In this document: one piece after another, positions 1 through 8,183 of the stretch | Position numbering within the stretch: the stretch's first letter is position 1 | How the letters are laid out: every line of letters starts with the position of its first letter | Source: Cyclobacteriaceae bacterium | GTDB lineage: Bacteria; Bacteroidota; Bacteroidia; Cytophagales; Cyclobacteriaceae | NCBI GenBank assembly: GCA_025808415.1 | Contig: CP075525.1 | Coordinates: 2,589,501 to 2,653,500 of the forward strand | DNA: 64,000 nt | Reading direction: 5' to 3' | The notes under the pieces: generated by a model | Databases searched by the model: none | Told to the model about the DNA's origin: nothing | Seen by the model: only the letters and a program-made list of their open reading frames with translations | Program-made: the position numbers and the translations under genes

Positions 1-1427
1 ATGGATATGCTGTATCCGCGTTCAAATAACTTGCCTGGAACAACTTTGCCATCGGCCTCAAAAAACGGATTGCGTATGCCGATAAATTCAAAAGCATGGC
101 CAAGCCGCTCCTGCGAATAAAATTCAACCGCCAATGGAAAGCGCCCTGCAAACATCAATACCGGGTTGCCTTCCACGATAACGCCTTTAAACTCATTCGC
201 GCGTGCTGTAAAATATCCAAAACCCCCGGACGATGACCGTGCAACTTCCTTCTTCGCCACCATGTCGTTAATATCTTTAGCCAGGTTGGGTTGGTTATAG
301 TAAGGCCTGTAGTAGCCGGAGAGCGTACCATCACGCTCGTAAAGTTCCCAGGTACCAACGCGTTTGTCGCCATCAACTTCTCCCCGCGTTTGCAACGAGC
401 CATCGCGGTAATACCCGTAATACATTCCTTTACCTTTATCAAACTCGCATTCACCTTCCTTCTTTCCATCCTCAAAATAAAAAATCCAGGCACCCTGTCT
501 TTTTTCATCCACCATCATGCCGGTAACTTTCAGCTTGCCGCTGGGATAATACTCGCGGTATTCTCCAGTACCTTTATCGTAGTTTACTTCGCTTAATAAT
601 TTTCCACCGGTTGAAAAAGAACTCCAGTAACCATTTTTCTGACCGCCTACATATTCGCCCGAAGAACTCAACGATCCATCTTCAAAATAATACTCCCATT
701 TACCAACCGGCTGATCGTTTTCATAACGACCCTTCGCGGCTACACTGTTGTTAGGGTAATAGGTAATCCACTCACCTGTCTTTTTCCCATTTTCATAATT
801 GCCCTGTGTTATCAATGCACCTGAACCCTCATCGTAAAACCGCCAATGGCCAACCTGGCGCGTACCCATTTTGGGGCCTTCGGCTGCTACCTTTCCGGTA
901 TGATAATATTCTGTGTACCGGCCAAAATCATCAACGTATTCGATCTCACCTTTTTTTACACCATCTTCAAAATAACTCAACCACAAACCCGACCTCCGGT
1001 TGTTCACGTAGTTTCCGGTTTCCTTTACCTGGCCGTTTTCATAAAACATTTTCCATTCACCTTCGCGGTTTTTTCCATTAACTGTACCTTCCATACTTTT
1101 CTGGCCGCTCTCATAAAAATATTCCCACAAACCATAGTTGGAATTTTGGCGAAGGGCCCCGCGCATTTTCAGGTTTCCGGATTCGTAAAAAAATTCCCAG
1201 ATGCCGGTTGTTTCATTGTTTGAAAAAAAACCTTTTGATTCGATGTTACCGTTCAGGTAATAGGATACAAAACGCCCATGCAGAATATTCTTAATGGTAT
1301 CCTTAACCTGGAAAACTTCTTTGATAAATTTCTTTTCGGGATCGTGAAAAGTTTGACGGGTAAAAACCTGGGCATAGGTTTGAACCGCAAAGAGGTAAAA
1401 TGAAATTGCTATGGATAGCCTTTTCAC
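1..1427 (-). CDS. MORN-repeat (YwqK-like) secreted protein, partial at its 3' end
   Basis: An unbroken frame runs from a GTG at 1427 to the left edge, so at least 475 codons are present and the C-terminus is missing. The GTG start is chosen because it gives a clean signal peptide (KRLSIAISFYLFAVQTYAQ) and no ATG lies upstream in frame. From about residue 45 to 370 the protein is a series of at least ten MORN-type units of about 23 residues, with the pattern G-x-W-x-x-Y/F-x-x-x-G-x-x-x-x-x-G (for example GEWKMFYENGQVKETGNY). This matches the MORN/YwqK-like repeat proteins common in Bacteroidota, whose molecular role is mostly unknown. The region after about residue 390 has lost the repeat pattern and may be a separate domain. 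The signal peptide places it in the envelope or outside. A toxin-neutralising role, sometimes implied by the YwqK family name, is not supported here. Confidence 0.85.
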   Translation of the reverse strand, partial: MKRLSIAISFYLFAVQTYAQVFTRQTFHDPEKKFIKEVFQVKDTIKNILHGRFVSYYLNGNIESKGFFSNNETTGIWEFFYESGNLKMRGALRQNSNYGLWEYFYESGQKSMEGTVNGKNREGEWKMFYENGQVKETGNYVNNRRSGLWLSYFEDGVKKGEIEYVDDFGRYTEYYHTGKVAAEGPKMGTRQVGHWRFYDEGSGALITQGNYENGKKTGEWITYYPNNSVAAKGRYENDQPVGKWEYYFEDGSLSSSGEYVGGQKNGYWSSFSTGGKLLSEVNYDKGTGEYREYYPSGKLKVTGMMVDEKRQGAWIFYFEDGKKEGECEFDKGKGMYYGYYRDGSLQTRGEVDGDKRVGTWELYERDGTLSGYYRPYYNQPNLAKDINDMVAKKEVARSSSGGFGYFTARANEFKGVIVEGNPVLMFAGRFPLAVEFYSQERLGHAFEFIGIRNPFFEADGKVVPGKLFERGYSIS

Positions 1428-1462
1428 GGGTAAAAGATTATGGAAAGGTACGAAATTCAGCG

Positions 1463-2407
1463 CTATTTACGGATAAAGGCAGCTTTGCCCCATTCGGCCT
1501 TCTCCTGATCTGACCATAACTCCGGAAAGAAAATAACCTTTTGAAAACGTGGCGGAAGGTACTTCTGCCAATTGGTGCCGCCAGTGGCTTTTATATCTTC
1601 CGGATCTTTCTCCAGGTAGTGCGCTGCGGATTTCATATGCGCCAGGGGCCAGAGCACATTGGCCAGGGTATCGAACGCCCGAAGGCGTTCAATGATCGTT
1701 TGATTGCCCGAGAAATGTTTCTTATACAGTTGATAAAGGTTTTTTGTGGCCAGTGAAATCCCGAGAGCGCGAAACTGATGAAGGTATTTTTTTTCAAACT
1801 GCTGCAGCGTTAAGGTTTTCTTTCCGGTAGCCAATTCGGTAGCACCACTGCGCCAATATAAATTCGGTAACACATCATCTATATTTCCTCCATCCCGAAT
1901 TGATACACGATCCTTCTCCGCCACCAGGTTTATGAAATCCGTAGCATACAATTCAATAATCCTATACTGTGCCGATTGAAAACCGCTGGCCGGTAAAAGC
2001 GACATGCGAAATTTTAAAAACTGTTCGCGCTCCATTCCTTTCACCATGATATCAAATGAATTCTCGAGATGGCCAAAGTAACGGTTCACCCGATCAAGCC
2101 GTTCACTAAAAAACTTTTCATCAGGATTTTCCTTTGCGGTAATTTGTTCGAGTTCCAGTATGATCAACCGGAAATAAAGCTCCGTTATCTGGTGGTAGAT
2201 GATGAAAATATGTTCATCCGGAAAACTGGTTTTCGGGTTCTGCAAACTAAGCAAGGTGTCCAGGTGGATGTAGTCCCAGTAGGTGAGGTAATCCGAGTAG
2301 AGCAGGCCATCCAGGTAGGACGATAAATCCTGCCCCATTACAGCATATTTTTCCTGTAATTTCTTGAGTTGTTCCGCTAATTCAGGGTTAACCTTAGGTT
2401 CCTCCAT
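1463..2407 (-). CDS. kynA: tryptophan 2,3-dioxygenase
   Basis: A cytosolic haem dioxygenase that opens the indole ring of L-tryptophan to give N-formylkynurenine, the first step of the kynurenine pathway. The 314-residue protein has the family landmarks in order: the YHQITELYFRL segment with His72 (the active-site base in the family), LLPASGFQSAQYRIIE with Arg149 (binds the substrate carboxylate) at 138-152, His257 in the WPLAHMKSA segment as the likely proximal haem ligand, and ATGGTNWQKYLPP near 274-286, equivalent to the conserved GTGG substrate loop. It is a little longer than many bacterial homologues. It is transcribed away from the acyl-CoA dehydrogenase gene across only 52 bp. That neighbour resembles glutaryl-CoA dehydrogenase, which acts late in the degradation of the same amino acid, so a functional link is plausible. 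Confidence 0.93.
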   Translation of the reverse strand: MEEPKVNPELAEQLKKLQEKYAVMGQDLSSYLDGLLYSDYLTYWDYIHLDTLLSLQNPKTSFPDEHIFIIYHQITELYFRLIILELEQITAKENPDEKFFSERLDRVNRYFGHLENSFDIMVKGMEREQFLKFRMSLLPASGFQSAQYRIIELYATDFINLVAEKDRVSIRDGGNIDDVLPNLYWRSGATELATGKKTLTLQQFEKKYLHQFRALGISLATKNLYQLYKKHFSGNQTIIERLRAFDTLANVLWPLAHMKSAAHYLEKDPEDIKATGGTNWQKYLPPRFQKVIFFPELWSDQEKAEWGKAAFIRK

Positions 2408-2430
2408 GGTGTTAAGGATTGTGATTTACT

Positions 2431-2438
2431 TAAATTTG
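2431..2438 (+). promoter_or_regulatory. possible -7 element for the acyl-CoA dehydrogenase gene
   Basis: TAAATTTG matches the Bacteroidota -7 consensus TAnnTTTG and lies 22 bp before the ATG at 2460. No good TTTG -33 element is seen at the usual distance, so support is weak. Confidence 0.35.
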
Positions 2439-2459
2439 CATGCAATTAAACAAAATCCT

Positions 2460-3677
2460 ATGGCAACCCACACGTTGGATAAAAAGACTATAAAATCATT
2501 AAAACAAGACGTTTTTGACCATCCCGACCTATATGCTGTTGACAGCCTGTTAACAGAAGAACACAAGCTCATCCGCAGTTCCATACGGGATTTTGTGAAG
2601 CGGGAAATAAGCCCCTACATAGAAGATTGGGCGCAGCGGGCGCACTTCCCTTACGAGATCGTAAAGAAATTTGGCGACATCGGGGCATTTGGCCCAACCA
2701 TCCCGCAGGAATATGGCGGAGGTGGCCTTGATTACATTGCCTACGGTTTAATCATGCAGGAAATCGAGCGGGGCGATTCGGGCATGCGGTCCACCGCTTC
2801 TGTGCAAGGTTCGTTGGTGATGTACCCCATCTATAAGTTTGGAAACGAAGCACAACGCAAAAAGTACTTACCCAAACTTGGTTCAGGCGAATGGCTAGGG
2901 TGCTTCGGATTAACCGAACCCGACCATGGCTCAAACCCCGGTGGCATGGTAACCAACTTTAAAGACATGGGCGACCATTACCTGCTGAATGGTGCCAAGA
3001 TGTGGATATCGAATTCACCTAAAGCTGATGTAGCCGTGGTGTGGGCTAAAAACGAAGAAGGCCGGATACACGGTTTGATTGTAGAGCGTGGAATGGAAGG
3101 GTTTTCTACACCTGAAACCCATGGCAAGTGGTCATTGCGGGCAAGTGCAACCGGTGAATTGGTGTTTGATAATGTTAAGGTTCCCAAAGAAAACCTGTTG
3201 CCCGGCAAAAATGGTTTAGGTGCACCCATGATGTGCCTGGATTCTGCCCGCTATGGTATTGCCTGGGGGGCAGTCGGTGCCGCTATGGATTGTTACGACT
3301 CTGCCAGAAGGTATGCGCTAGAAAGGATTCAATTTGGAAAACCTATTGGCTCTTTTCAATTGATCCAAAAAAAGCTGGCCGAGATGCTCACCGAAATTAC
3401 CAAAGCACAATTGTTAAACTGGCGACTCGGCACTTTAATGAATGAGGGTAAAGCCACCACTGCACAAATCTCACTTGCCAAAAGGAACAACATTGAAATA
3501 GCATTGGATGTTGCACGCGAAGCCCGGCAGATACATGGCGGCATGGGCATTACCGGTGAATACCCGATTATGCGCCACATGGCCAACCTGGAATCAGTGT
3601 TAACCTATGAGGGCACACACGATATACACCTGTTGATTTTAGGCAAAGAGATTACAGGGATACAGGCGTTTGTTTAG
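2460..3677 (+). CDS. gcdH: acyl-CoA dehydrogenase, glutaryl-CoA dehydrogenase type
   Basis: An FAD-dependent dehydrogenase predicted to oxidise and decarboxylate glutaryl-CoA to crotonyl-CoA in lysine/tryptophan catabolism. The 405-residue protein has the three acyl-CoA dehydrogenase domains. Features that favour the glutaryl type are the arginine in GMRSTASVQGSLVMYPI, the GCFGLTEPDHGSNPGGM flavin-binding segment, and the C-terminal YEGTHDIHLLILGKEITG stretch with the catalytic glutamate right before GTHD, as in known glutaryl-CoA dehydrogenases. The frame is open for 32 codons upstream, but ATG 2460 gives the family-like N-terminus (MATHTLDKKT) and leaves the divergent kynA free of overlap. 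The divergent tryptophan dioxygenase supports the glutaryl-CoA assignment. A different acyl-CoA specificity cannot be excluded. Confidence 0.88.
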   Translation: MATHTLDKKTIKSLKQDVFDHPDLYAVDSLLTEEHKLIRSSIRDFVKREISPYIEDWAQRAHFPYEIVKKFGDIGAFGPTIPQEYGGGGLDYIAYGLIMQEIERGDSGMRSTASVQGSLVMYPIYKFGNEAQRKKYLPKLGSGEWLGCFGLTEPDHGSNPGGMVTNFKDMGDHYLLNGAKMWISNSPKADVAVVWAKNEEGRIHGLIVERGMEGFSTPETHGKWSLRASATGELVFDNVKVPKENLLPGKNGLGAPMMCLDSARYGIAWGAVGAAMDCYDSARRYALERIQFGKPIGSFQLIQKKLAEMLTEITKAQLLNWRLGTLMNEGKATTAQISLAKRNNIEIALDVAREARQIHGGMGITGEYPIMRHMANLESVLTYEGTHDIHLLILGKEITGIQAFV

Positions 3678-3735
3678 ATTAGGGAATAACTATTACCGCA
3701 AAGTCTCAAAGTCTTGTACATATTAATTTTTGCTC

Positions 3736-4497
3736 ATGACCAAAAAGCTAGTCCCCCTGGTGTTAATTGGCCTTGCATTATCACTTTCAAAATGTTCGGA
3801 TGAGGAAAGTCCACGCTATCCTGCTGAACCATACATTGAATTCATATCAGCCAAGTTCATAGAGACACCTGGTGTTACTGAACCGGATAAAATTGATTTG
3901 ACTTTCTATTACCGCGATGGTGATTCAGACTTAGGACTACCCTACTCCACTGAATACACAAGTGACCCATTCCATTTCACTTCTTTTTTTAGAAAAAGTG
4001 ATGGCAGCCCGCTACACGCTGATATTACCTTATCAGGAGAATATCCATTCGATGACCTGATACAATTTACCGATAGGGAATCTCCACCGTTCGATACTAT
4101 ACCCAGTACAAACCAATACGATTGCAGATATTGGTATTACCATGAAGGCAAGTACCTATACCATCAACGAAATGAAAACTATTTCAATCTTATTGTGAAG
4201 TTTCTGTATAGTAACGATGGTTTGAATTTCACTGAACTGGATTGGAGAGAACTGGTTTGTCACGATTTTTACGCCAGGTTTCCTGATCTTAGCGGGGCAC
4301 GAAAAAATTCAACCATTTCGTCTGGGCCGTTCAATATTCAGCTAAAGAATAACCTTGAGGGGAAAATTACCCATACCATGTTAAGCACTGGTTTTAAAGC
4401 TTTGTTCGGTGGTAAAAAACTCAAAATCTCTTTACAAATCAAAGATAGGGCGCTTAACCGGAGCAATGTAATTGTAACGGATATCCTTGAACTTTAA
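3736..4497 (+). CDS. hypothetical lipoprotein
   Basis: A 253-residue protein starting at ATG 3736 (TTG 3730 is also in frame). The N-terminus MTKKLVPLVLIGLALSLSKC followed by SDEES looks like a lipoprotein signal peptide, with acidic residues right after the cysteine as in surface-exposed Bacteroidota lipoproteins. The residue before the cysteine is lysine instead of the usual G/A/S, so processing is uncertain. The rest is a soluble, probably beta-rich domain with DGDSDLGL near residue 60, seen in several Bacteroidota lipoproteins of unknown function. It follows the acyl-CoA dehydrogenase by 58 bp and has no obvious pathway partner. I do not recognise its function. Confidence 0.72.
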   Translation: MTKKLVPLVLIGLALSLSKCSDEESPRYPAEPYIEFISAKFIETPGVTEPDKIDLTFYYRDGDSDLGLPYSTEYTSDPFHFTSFFRKSDGSPLHADITLSGEYPFDDLIQFTDRESPPFDTIPSTNQYDCRYWYYHEGKYLYHQRNENYFNLIVKFLYSNDGLNFTELDWRELVCHDFYARFPDLSGARKNSTISSGPFNIQLKNNLEGKITHTMLSTGFKALFGGKKLKISLQIKDRALNRSNVIVTDILEL

Positions 4498-4805
4498 AAA
4501 TTTAACACCAAGCAAGCCAACTTCATGGCTCATAAAGGTTAAACAGCCCAGGTCTATTGCCGACCTTACAAAGTACCCGAAGGCTTTCCTGACCACAAAA
4601 CCATTTGATACTCCGACAAGATTAGCAGACCTACCCCTAACCCATCCACTTGAGCCGGTTAACCCCGCCTGATTCAGCATAGGATTGCAAAATAATTATC
4701 CCGAAAACGTTTGCCCACCATTTTTGAGCGATTTACCTACCCTACGGAACAAATTGTTTCTTGACCTTTCTCAAAAAAAATAAACAAGACTGGTTAAGGA
4801 CGGGT
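4498..4805. other. 308-bp intergenic region upstream of the polysaccharide-utilisation locus
   Basis: I find no convincing gene here. The stretch should hold the promoter and operator of the susC operon, but no TAnnTTTG element is evident. The only structure I note is an A/T-rich segment at 4754-4787 with short inverted arms TTGTTT (4754-4759) and AAACAA (4782-4787) and two similar TTTCTYRA words, a possible binding site for the locus regulator. This is speculative. Confidence 0.4.
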
Positions 4806-4925
4806 ATGCGAACCAAAATCAATAAGCTTCTTCGAAATGAGCGTTTTCTTTTGAGGCTCGAAATAGGTATTGGGGTTTTCGCACTACTCTTCATCCTCAT
4901 CCTGCTTGGCATTTTTTTCTATTAA
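4806..4925 (+). CDS. possible 39-residue single-pass membrane peptide
   Basis: ATG 4806 to TAA 4923-4925 encodes a 39-residue peptide with a basic start (MRTKINKLLRNERFLLRLE) followed by one long hydrophobic helix (about residues 20-38, IGIGVFALLFILILLGIFF) ending in tyrosine. It ends 23 bp before the susC ATG on the same strand, so it could be the first gene of the operon. The orderly layout of charged head and membrane helix argues against chance, but the ORF is short and I know no family for it. It could instead be untranslated leader. Confidence 0.4.
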   Translation: MRTKINKLLRNERFLLRLEIGIGVFALLFILILLGIFFY

Positions 4926-4948
4926 CCAGAACACTAAACCTACTACTT

Positions 4949-7900
4949 ATGAGAAAATTGTTTTTACTAAAAAACAGACTGCGAGTGGCCTGCCTGTTGG
5001 CTTACCTACTGGTTGCAGGATCACAGGCCGTTGCACAAACCACTGTTGTTACCGGAGTTGTAAAAGACCCTTCGGGTATGGGCATTCCCGCTGTCAATGT
5101 GCTTATCAAAGGTTCTCTAACGGGTACAACCACTGATGCCTATGGCAAATTCAGCATTGATGCATCACCCCAGGATGTATTGGTTTTTTCGTTTATCGGT
5201 TACACGCCCCAGGAAATTAAAGTTGGCACCCAGACTGTATTTACAATTACGATGCAGGAAGACATAACATCGCTTCAGGAAATTGTGGTTGTAGGTTATG
5301 GTACTCAACGAAAAAGCGATTTAACCGGAGCACTCTCCTCAGTTTCCGGTGAATCGCTGTTGGGTACTGTAACCGCCAGTATGGACCAAGCCTTGCAAGG
5401 CCGTGCAGCCGGTGTGCAGGTTACACAAAACTCCGGCCAACCAGGTGGTGCGGTTTCTATCCGCATACGCGGAACAACATCCCTTACACAAAGTAGTGAG
5501 CCACTCTATATAATTGATGGAATTCAGGTTGGCGGAAATGCCCAGGGTATTTCCGGTTTCGACTGGCAAAGCGGATCGGGAGGCCAGCAAAATGCTGCCA
5601 GTAACCCGCTTGCCGCTATAAACCCAACCGACATTGAAAGCATTGAAATACTGAAAGATGCCTCAGCCACGGCCATCTACGGATCGCGGGCAGCCAATGG
5701 TGTAGTGATTGTCACAACCAAACGTGGCAAAAAGGGTGAGGCTAAACTCAACTTTAACAGCTTCTACGCGCTGCAGGAAGTTTACAAGGTATTTGATATG
5801 ATGGATTTGCCCACCTATGCACAATACAACAATGAAGTGGCGCAAGAAGTATCCACCATCACAGCCAACCCAAATTTTGCCGACCCAAGTCTGTTGGGAC
5901 CTGGCACCAATTGGCAAGACGCTGTTTTTCGCGTGGCCCCCATGCAAAGCCACACGCTTACCGCTACCGGTGGAAATGAAAACACACAATACATGGTTTC
6001 GGGAGGATACTTCCAACAAGATGGTATAATAATCGGATCAAATTTCGATCGGTTCAATCTGCGCACCAATGTTGACAGTCGCGTTAAGGAGAAAGTAAAA
6101 ATGGGCATGAGCATTGGCCTTTCGAGGAAGAATGAAACCATTACACTACAAGATGGTGGTGATGGTGTTATCTCCCAGGCTGCTCAAATGGCCCCGCATA
6201 TTCCTGTACGCAATTTCGATGGCAGCTTTGCCGGCCCCAGCCAACAGGAACTTTCAGCACAAGTTGGCGCTAACCCGGTGGCGTTGGCACTTTTAAGAAA
6301 CAACACGGTACTTAACAACAGGCTTATGTCGAACATGTATGTAGATGTTGAGTTTATAAAAGGGTTAAGTTTCAGGTCAGAAATTGGTGTAGATTACAAT
6401 ACCACACTTAACAAAGCCTTTATGCCCACCTTTGAATGGGGGCGTGTTAGAAATACCATCAGTCAGTTAGGCCAACGGTCCGATCAAAGTTTCTTCTGGC
6501 TTTGGAAAAACTATGCCACCTATAATAAGTCATTTGGCAGTCATGAAATTACTGCCATGACCGGTATCGAAGCCCAGAAAGGCCGGTGGGAAAACATGAT
6601 TATCTATAAATTCAATGTCCCCAACGACCTGCCGGTAGTCAGCCAGGGAGAAGTTAATGAAAACTTCCCCCCCACCGGTCAAATTGAGTGGAACTCACTT
6701 TACTCCCAATTTGGAAGGATAAACTATAATTACAGCGATCGCTACTTGTTGACCGCTACCATTCGAAGAGATGGTTCTTCTCGCTTTGGTGCGAATAACC
6801 GGTGGGGTATTTTTCCTTCTGTATCTGCCGCATGGCGTATTTCCAATGAAACCTTCTTCCCTCAGAATAATGTGATCAGTAACGTTAAGCTGAGATTGGG
6901 ATGGGGACAAACCGGAAATCAGGAAATTCAAAACTATGCGTTTGGCTCCATGCTCACAACGGTACAATCGTATTTCGGGCCGTCTGTGCGCAACAATGCC
7001 TACTCAAACCCCGATGTACAATGGGAGGCTACCAGCATGACCAACGTAGGATTAGATGCAGAACTATGGAGCGGCCGGGCTACGCTAACTGTTGAAGCCT
7101 ACAACAAAGTTACCGACAACCTGCTTCTTCAAGTACCGCTTCCTGCAACATTCGGAAACCAGGTTCAAGGACCCCAGGCTAATGTTGGCAGTATGACTAA
7201 CAAAGGTATTGAGTTGACCCTGACAACCGTGAATACCGATAAAGGAAAACTCAGGTGGACAACCAATGCCAACCTTTCAGTAAACCGAAACCGCGTAACG
7301 GATATGGGCGGCACAACCATTTTCAGGAACCTGTACTGGTATACCGGGTTTGAAACAGCAACCATGACAACCGTTGGGTATCCTGTTGGTCAATTTTATG
7401 GATACGTAATGGAAGGTATCTTCAAATCAAAAGAAGAAATTTTAAATCATGCCGTTCAAATTCAGGCACCAAATTCAGTAACTGCTGAAAAGCCTAACGG
7501 TGTTAACCTGATAGAAAGAACACAAGGCTTATGGTTAGGTGATATAAAGTGGAAAGACATAAACAACGATGGCGTTATCGATAGCCGCGACCAGACTGTA
7601 ATTGGCGACCCTAACCCAGATTTTACATTTGGCCTCAACAACACCTTCACCTATGGGCCGTTTAGCCTGGACTTGTTTATTATCGGTTCCGTTGGAGGTG
7701 ATATACTGAATTATTCACGTGCCCGCAACGAACAAATGATTGGCAACTTTGATAACCAATCCATGAGTGTTATTAACAGGGCACGGACCCAATTAAAGCC
7801 CAATGGAGTTAACATCAACAACATTGACGATGTGGAATTGGTCAACCCGGAAACAAACATGCCACGATTTGATAACGGTGGCGAAAACCGGAACCATTAC

Positions 7901-8170
7901 ATGTCAAGTCGGTGGATTGAAGACGGTACCTACGTAAGACTTCAAAATGTCAGGTTCGGTTATACGCTTCCAAAGGCACTAACCAATAAAGCTAAAATTA
8001 CAAACGTACAGGTATATGCCAATATCCAAAACCTGGCCACAATAACGAAGTACAAAGGCCTTGATCCGCAAATTGGCGCTTTCAACCAAAGTGCATTGAT
8101 GCAGAACGTTGATATGGGACGTTACCCGGCCCCTCGTGTGTTTACATTCGGTATTAATGTTGATTTCTAA
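4949..8170 (+). CDS. SusC/RagA-family TonB-linked outer membrane receptor
   Basis: The outer-membrane import channel of the locus: it takes up oligosaccharides that SusD and the surface binding proteins deliver, driven by TonB. The 1073-residue length is usual for SusC. In order it shows a signal peptide (about residues 1-29, ending AVAQ), a carboxypeptidase-regulatory-like beta domain (about 32-110, VTGVVKDPSGMGIPAVNVLI), the SusC signature and TonB-box region (EIVVVGYGTQRKSDLTGAL, about 118-136), the plug domain (about 135-245, with the LKDASATAIYGSRAANGVV motif), and a 22-strand beta-barrel ending in GINVDF with the terminal aromatic typical of outer-membrane barrels. It is followed at once by susD. 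The substrate is inferred from the downstream hydrolases to be a beta-mannan-type glycan. Confidence 0.96.
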   Translation: MRKLFLLKNRLRVACLLAYLLVAGSQAVAQTTVVTGVVKDPSGMGIPAVNVLIKGSLTGTTTDAYGKFSIDASPQDVLVFSFIGYTPQEIKVGTQTVFTITMQEDITSLQEIVVVGYGTQRKSDLTGALSSVSGESLLGTVTASMDQALQGRAAGVQVTQNSGQPGGAVSIRIRGTTSLTQSSEPLYIIDGIQVGGNAQGISGFDWQSGSGGQQNAASNPLAAINPTDIESIEILKDASATAIYGSRAANGVVIVTTKRGKKGEAKLNFNSFYALQEVYKVFDMMDLPTYAQYNNEVAQEVSTITANPNFADPSLLGPGTNWQDAVFRVAPMQSHTLTATGGNENTQYMVSGGYFQQDGIIIGSNFDRFNLRTNVDSRVKEKVKMGMSIGLSRKNETITLQDGGDGVISQAAQMAPHIPVRNFDGSFAGPSQQELSAQVGANPVALALLRNNTVLNNRLMSNMYVDVEFIKGLSFRSEIGVDYNTTLNKAFMPTFEWGRVRNTISQLGQRSDQSFFWLWKNYATYNKSFGSHEITAMTGIEAQKGRWENMIIYKFNVPNDLPVVSQGEVNENFPPTGQIEWNSLYSQFGRINYNYSDRYLLTATIRRDGSSRFGANNRWGIFPSVSAAWRISNETFFPQNNVISNVKLRLGWGQTGNQEIQNYAFGSMLTTVQSYFGPSVRNNAYSNPDVQWEATSMTNVGLDAELWSGRATLTVEAYNKVTDNLLLQVPLPATFGNQVQGPQANVGSMTNKGIELTLTTVNTDKGKLRWTTNANLSVNRNRVTDMGGTTIFRNLYWYTGFETATMTTVGYPVGQFYGYVMEGIFKSKEEILNHAVQIQAPNSVTAEKPNGVNLIERTQGLWLGDIKWKDINNDGVIDSRDQTVIGDPNPDFTFGLNNTFTYGPFSLDLFIIGSVGGDILNYSRARNEQMIGNFDNQSMSVINRARTQLKPNGVNINNIDDVELVNPETNMPRFDNGGENRNHYMSSRWIEDGTYVRLQNVRFGYTLPKALTNKAKITNVQVYANIQNLATITKYKGLDPQIGAFNQSALMQNVDMGRYPAPRVFTFGINVDF

Positions 8171-8183
8171 AATGATGACAGCT

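Noticed and set aside
155..508. A 117-codon - strand frame in the left-edge region
   Set aside because: It is a shifted frame inside the MORN-repeat gene, whose own frame is open through the whole region and contains the repeats.
4487..4672. A 61-codon frame after the lipoprotein gene
   Set aside because: It starts at TTG inside the preceding stop region and yields a featureless Pro/Thr/Lys-rich peptide; I treat the region as intergenic.
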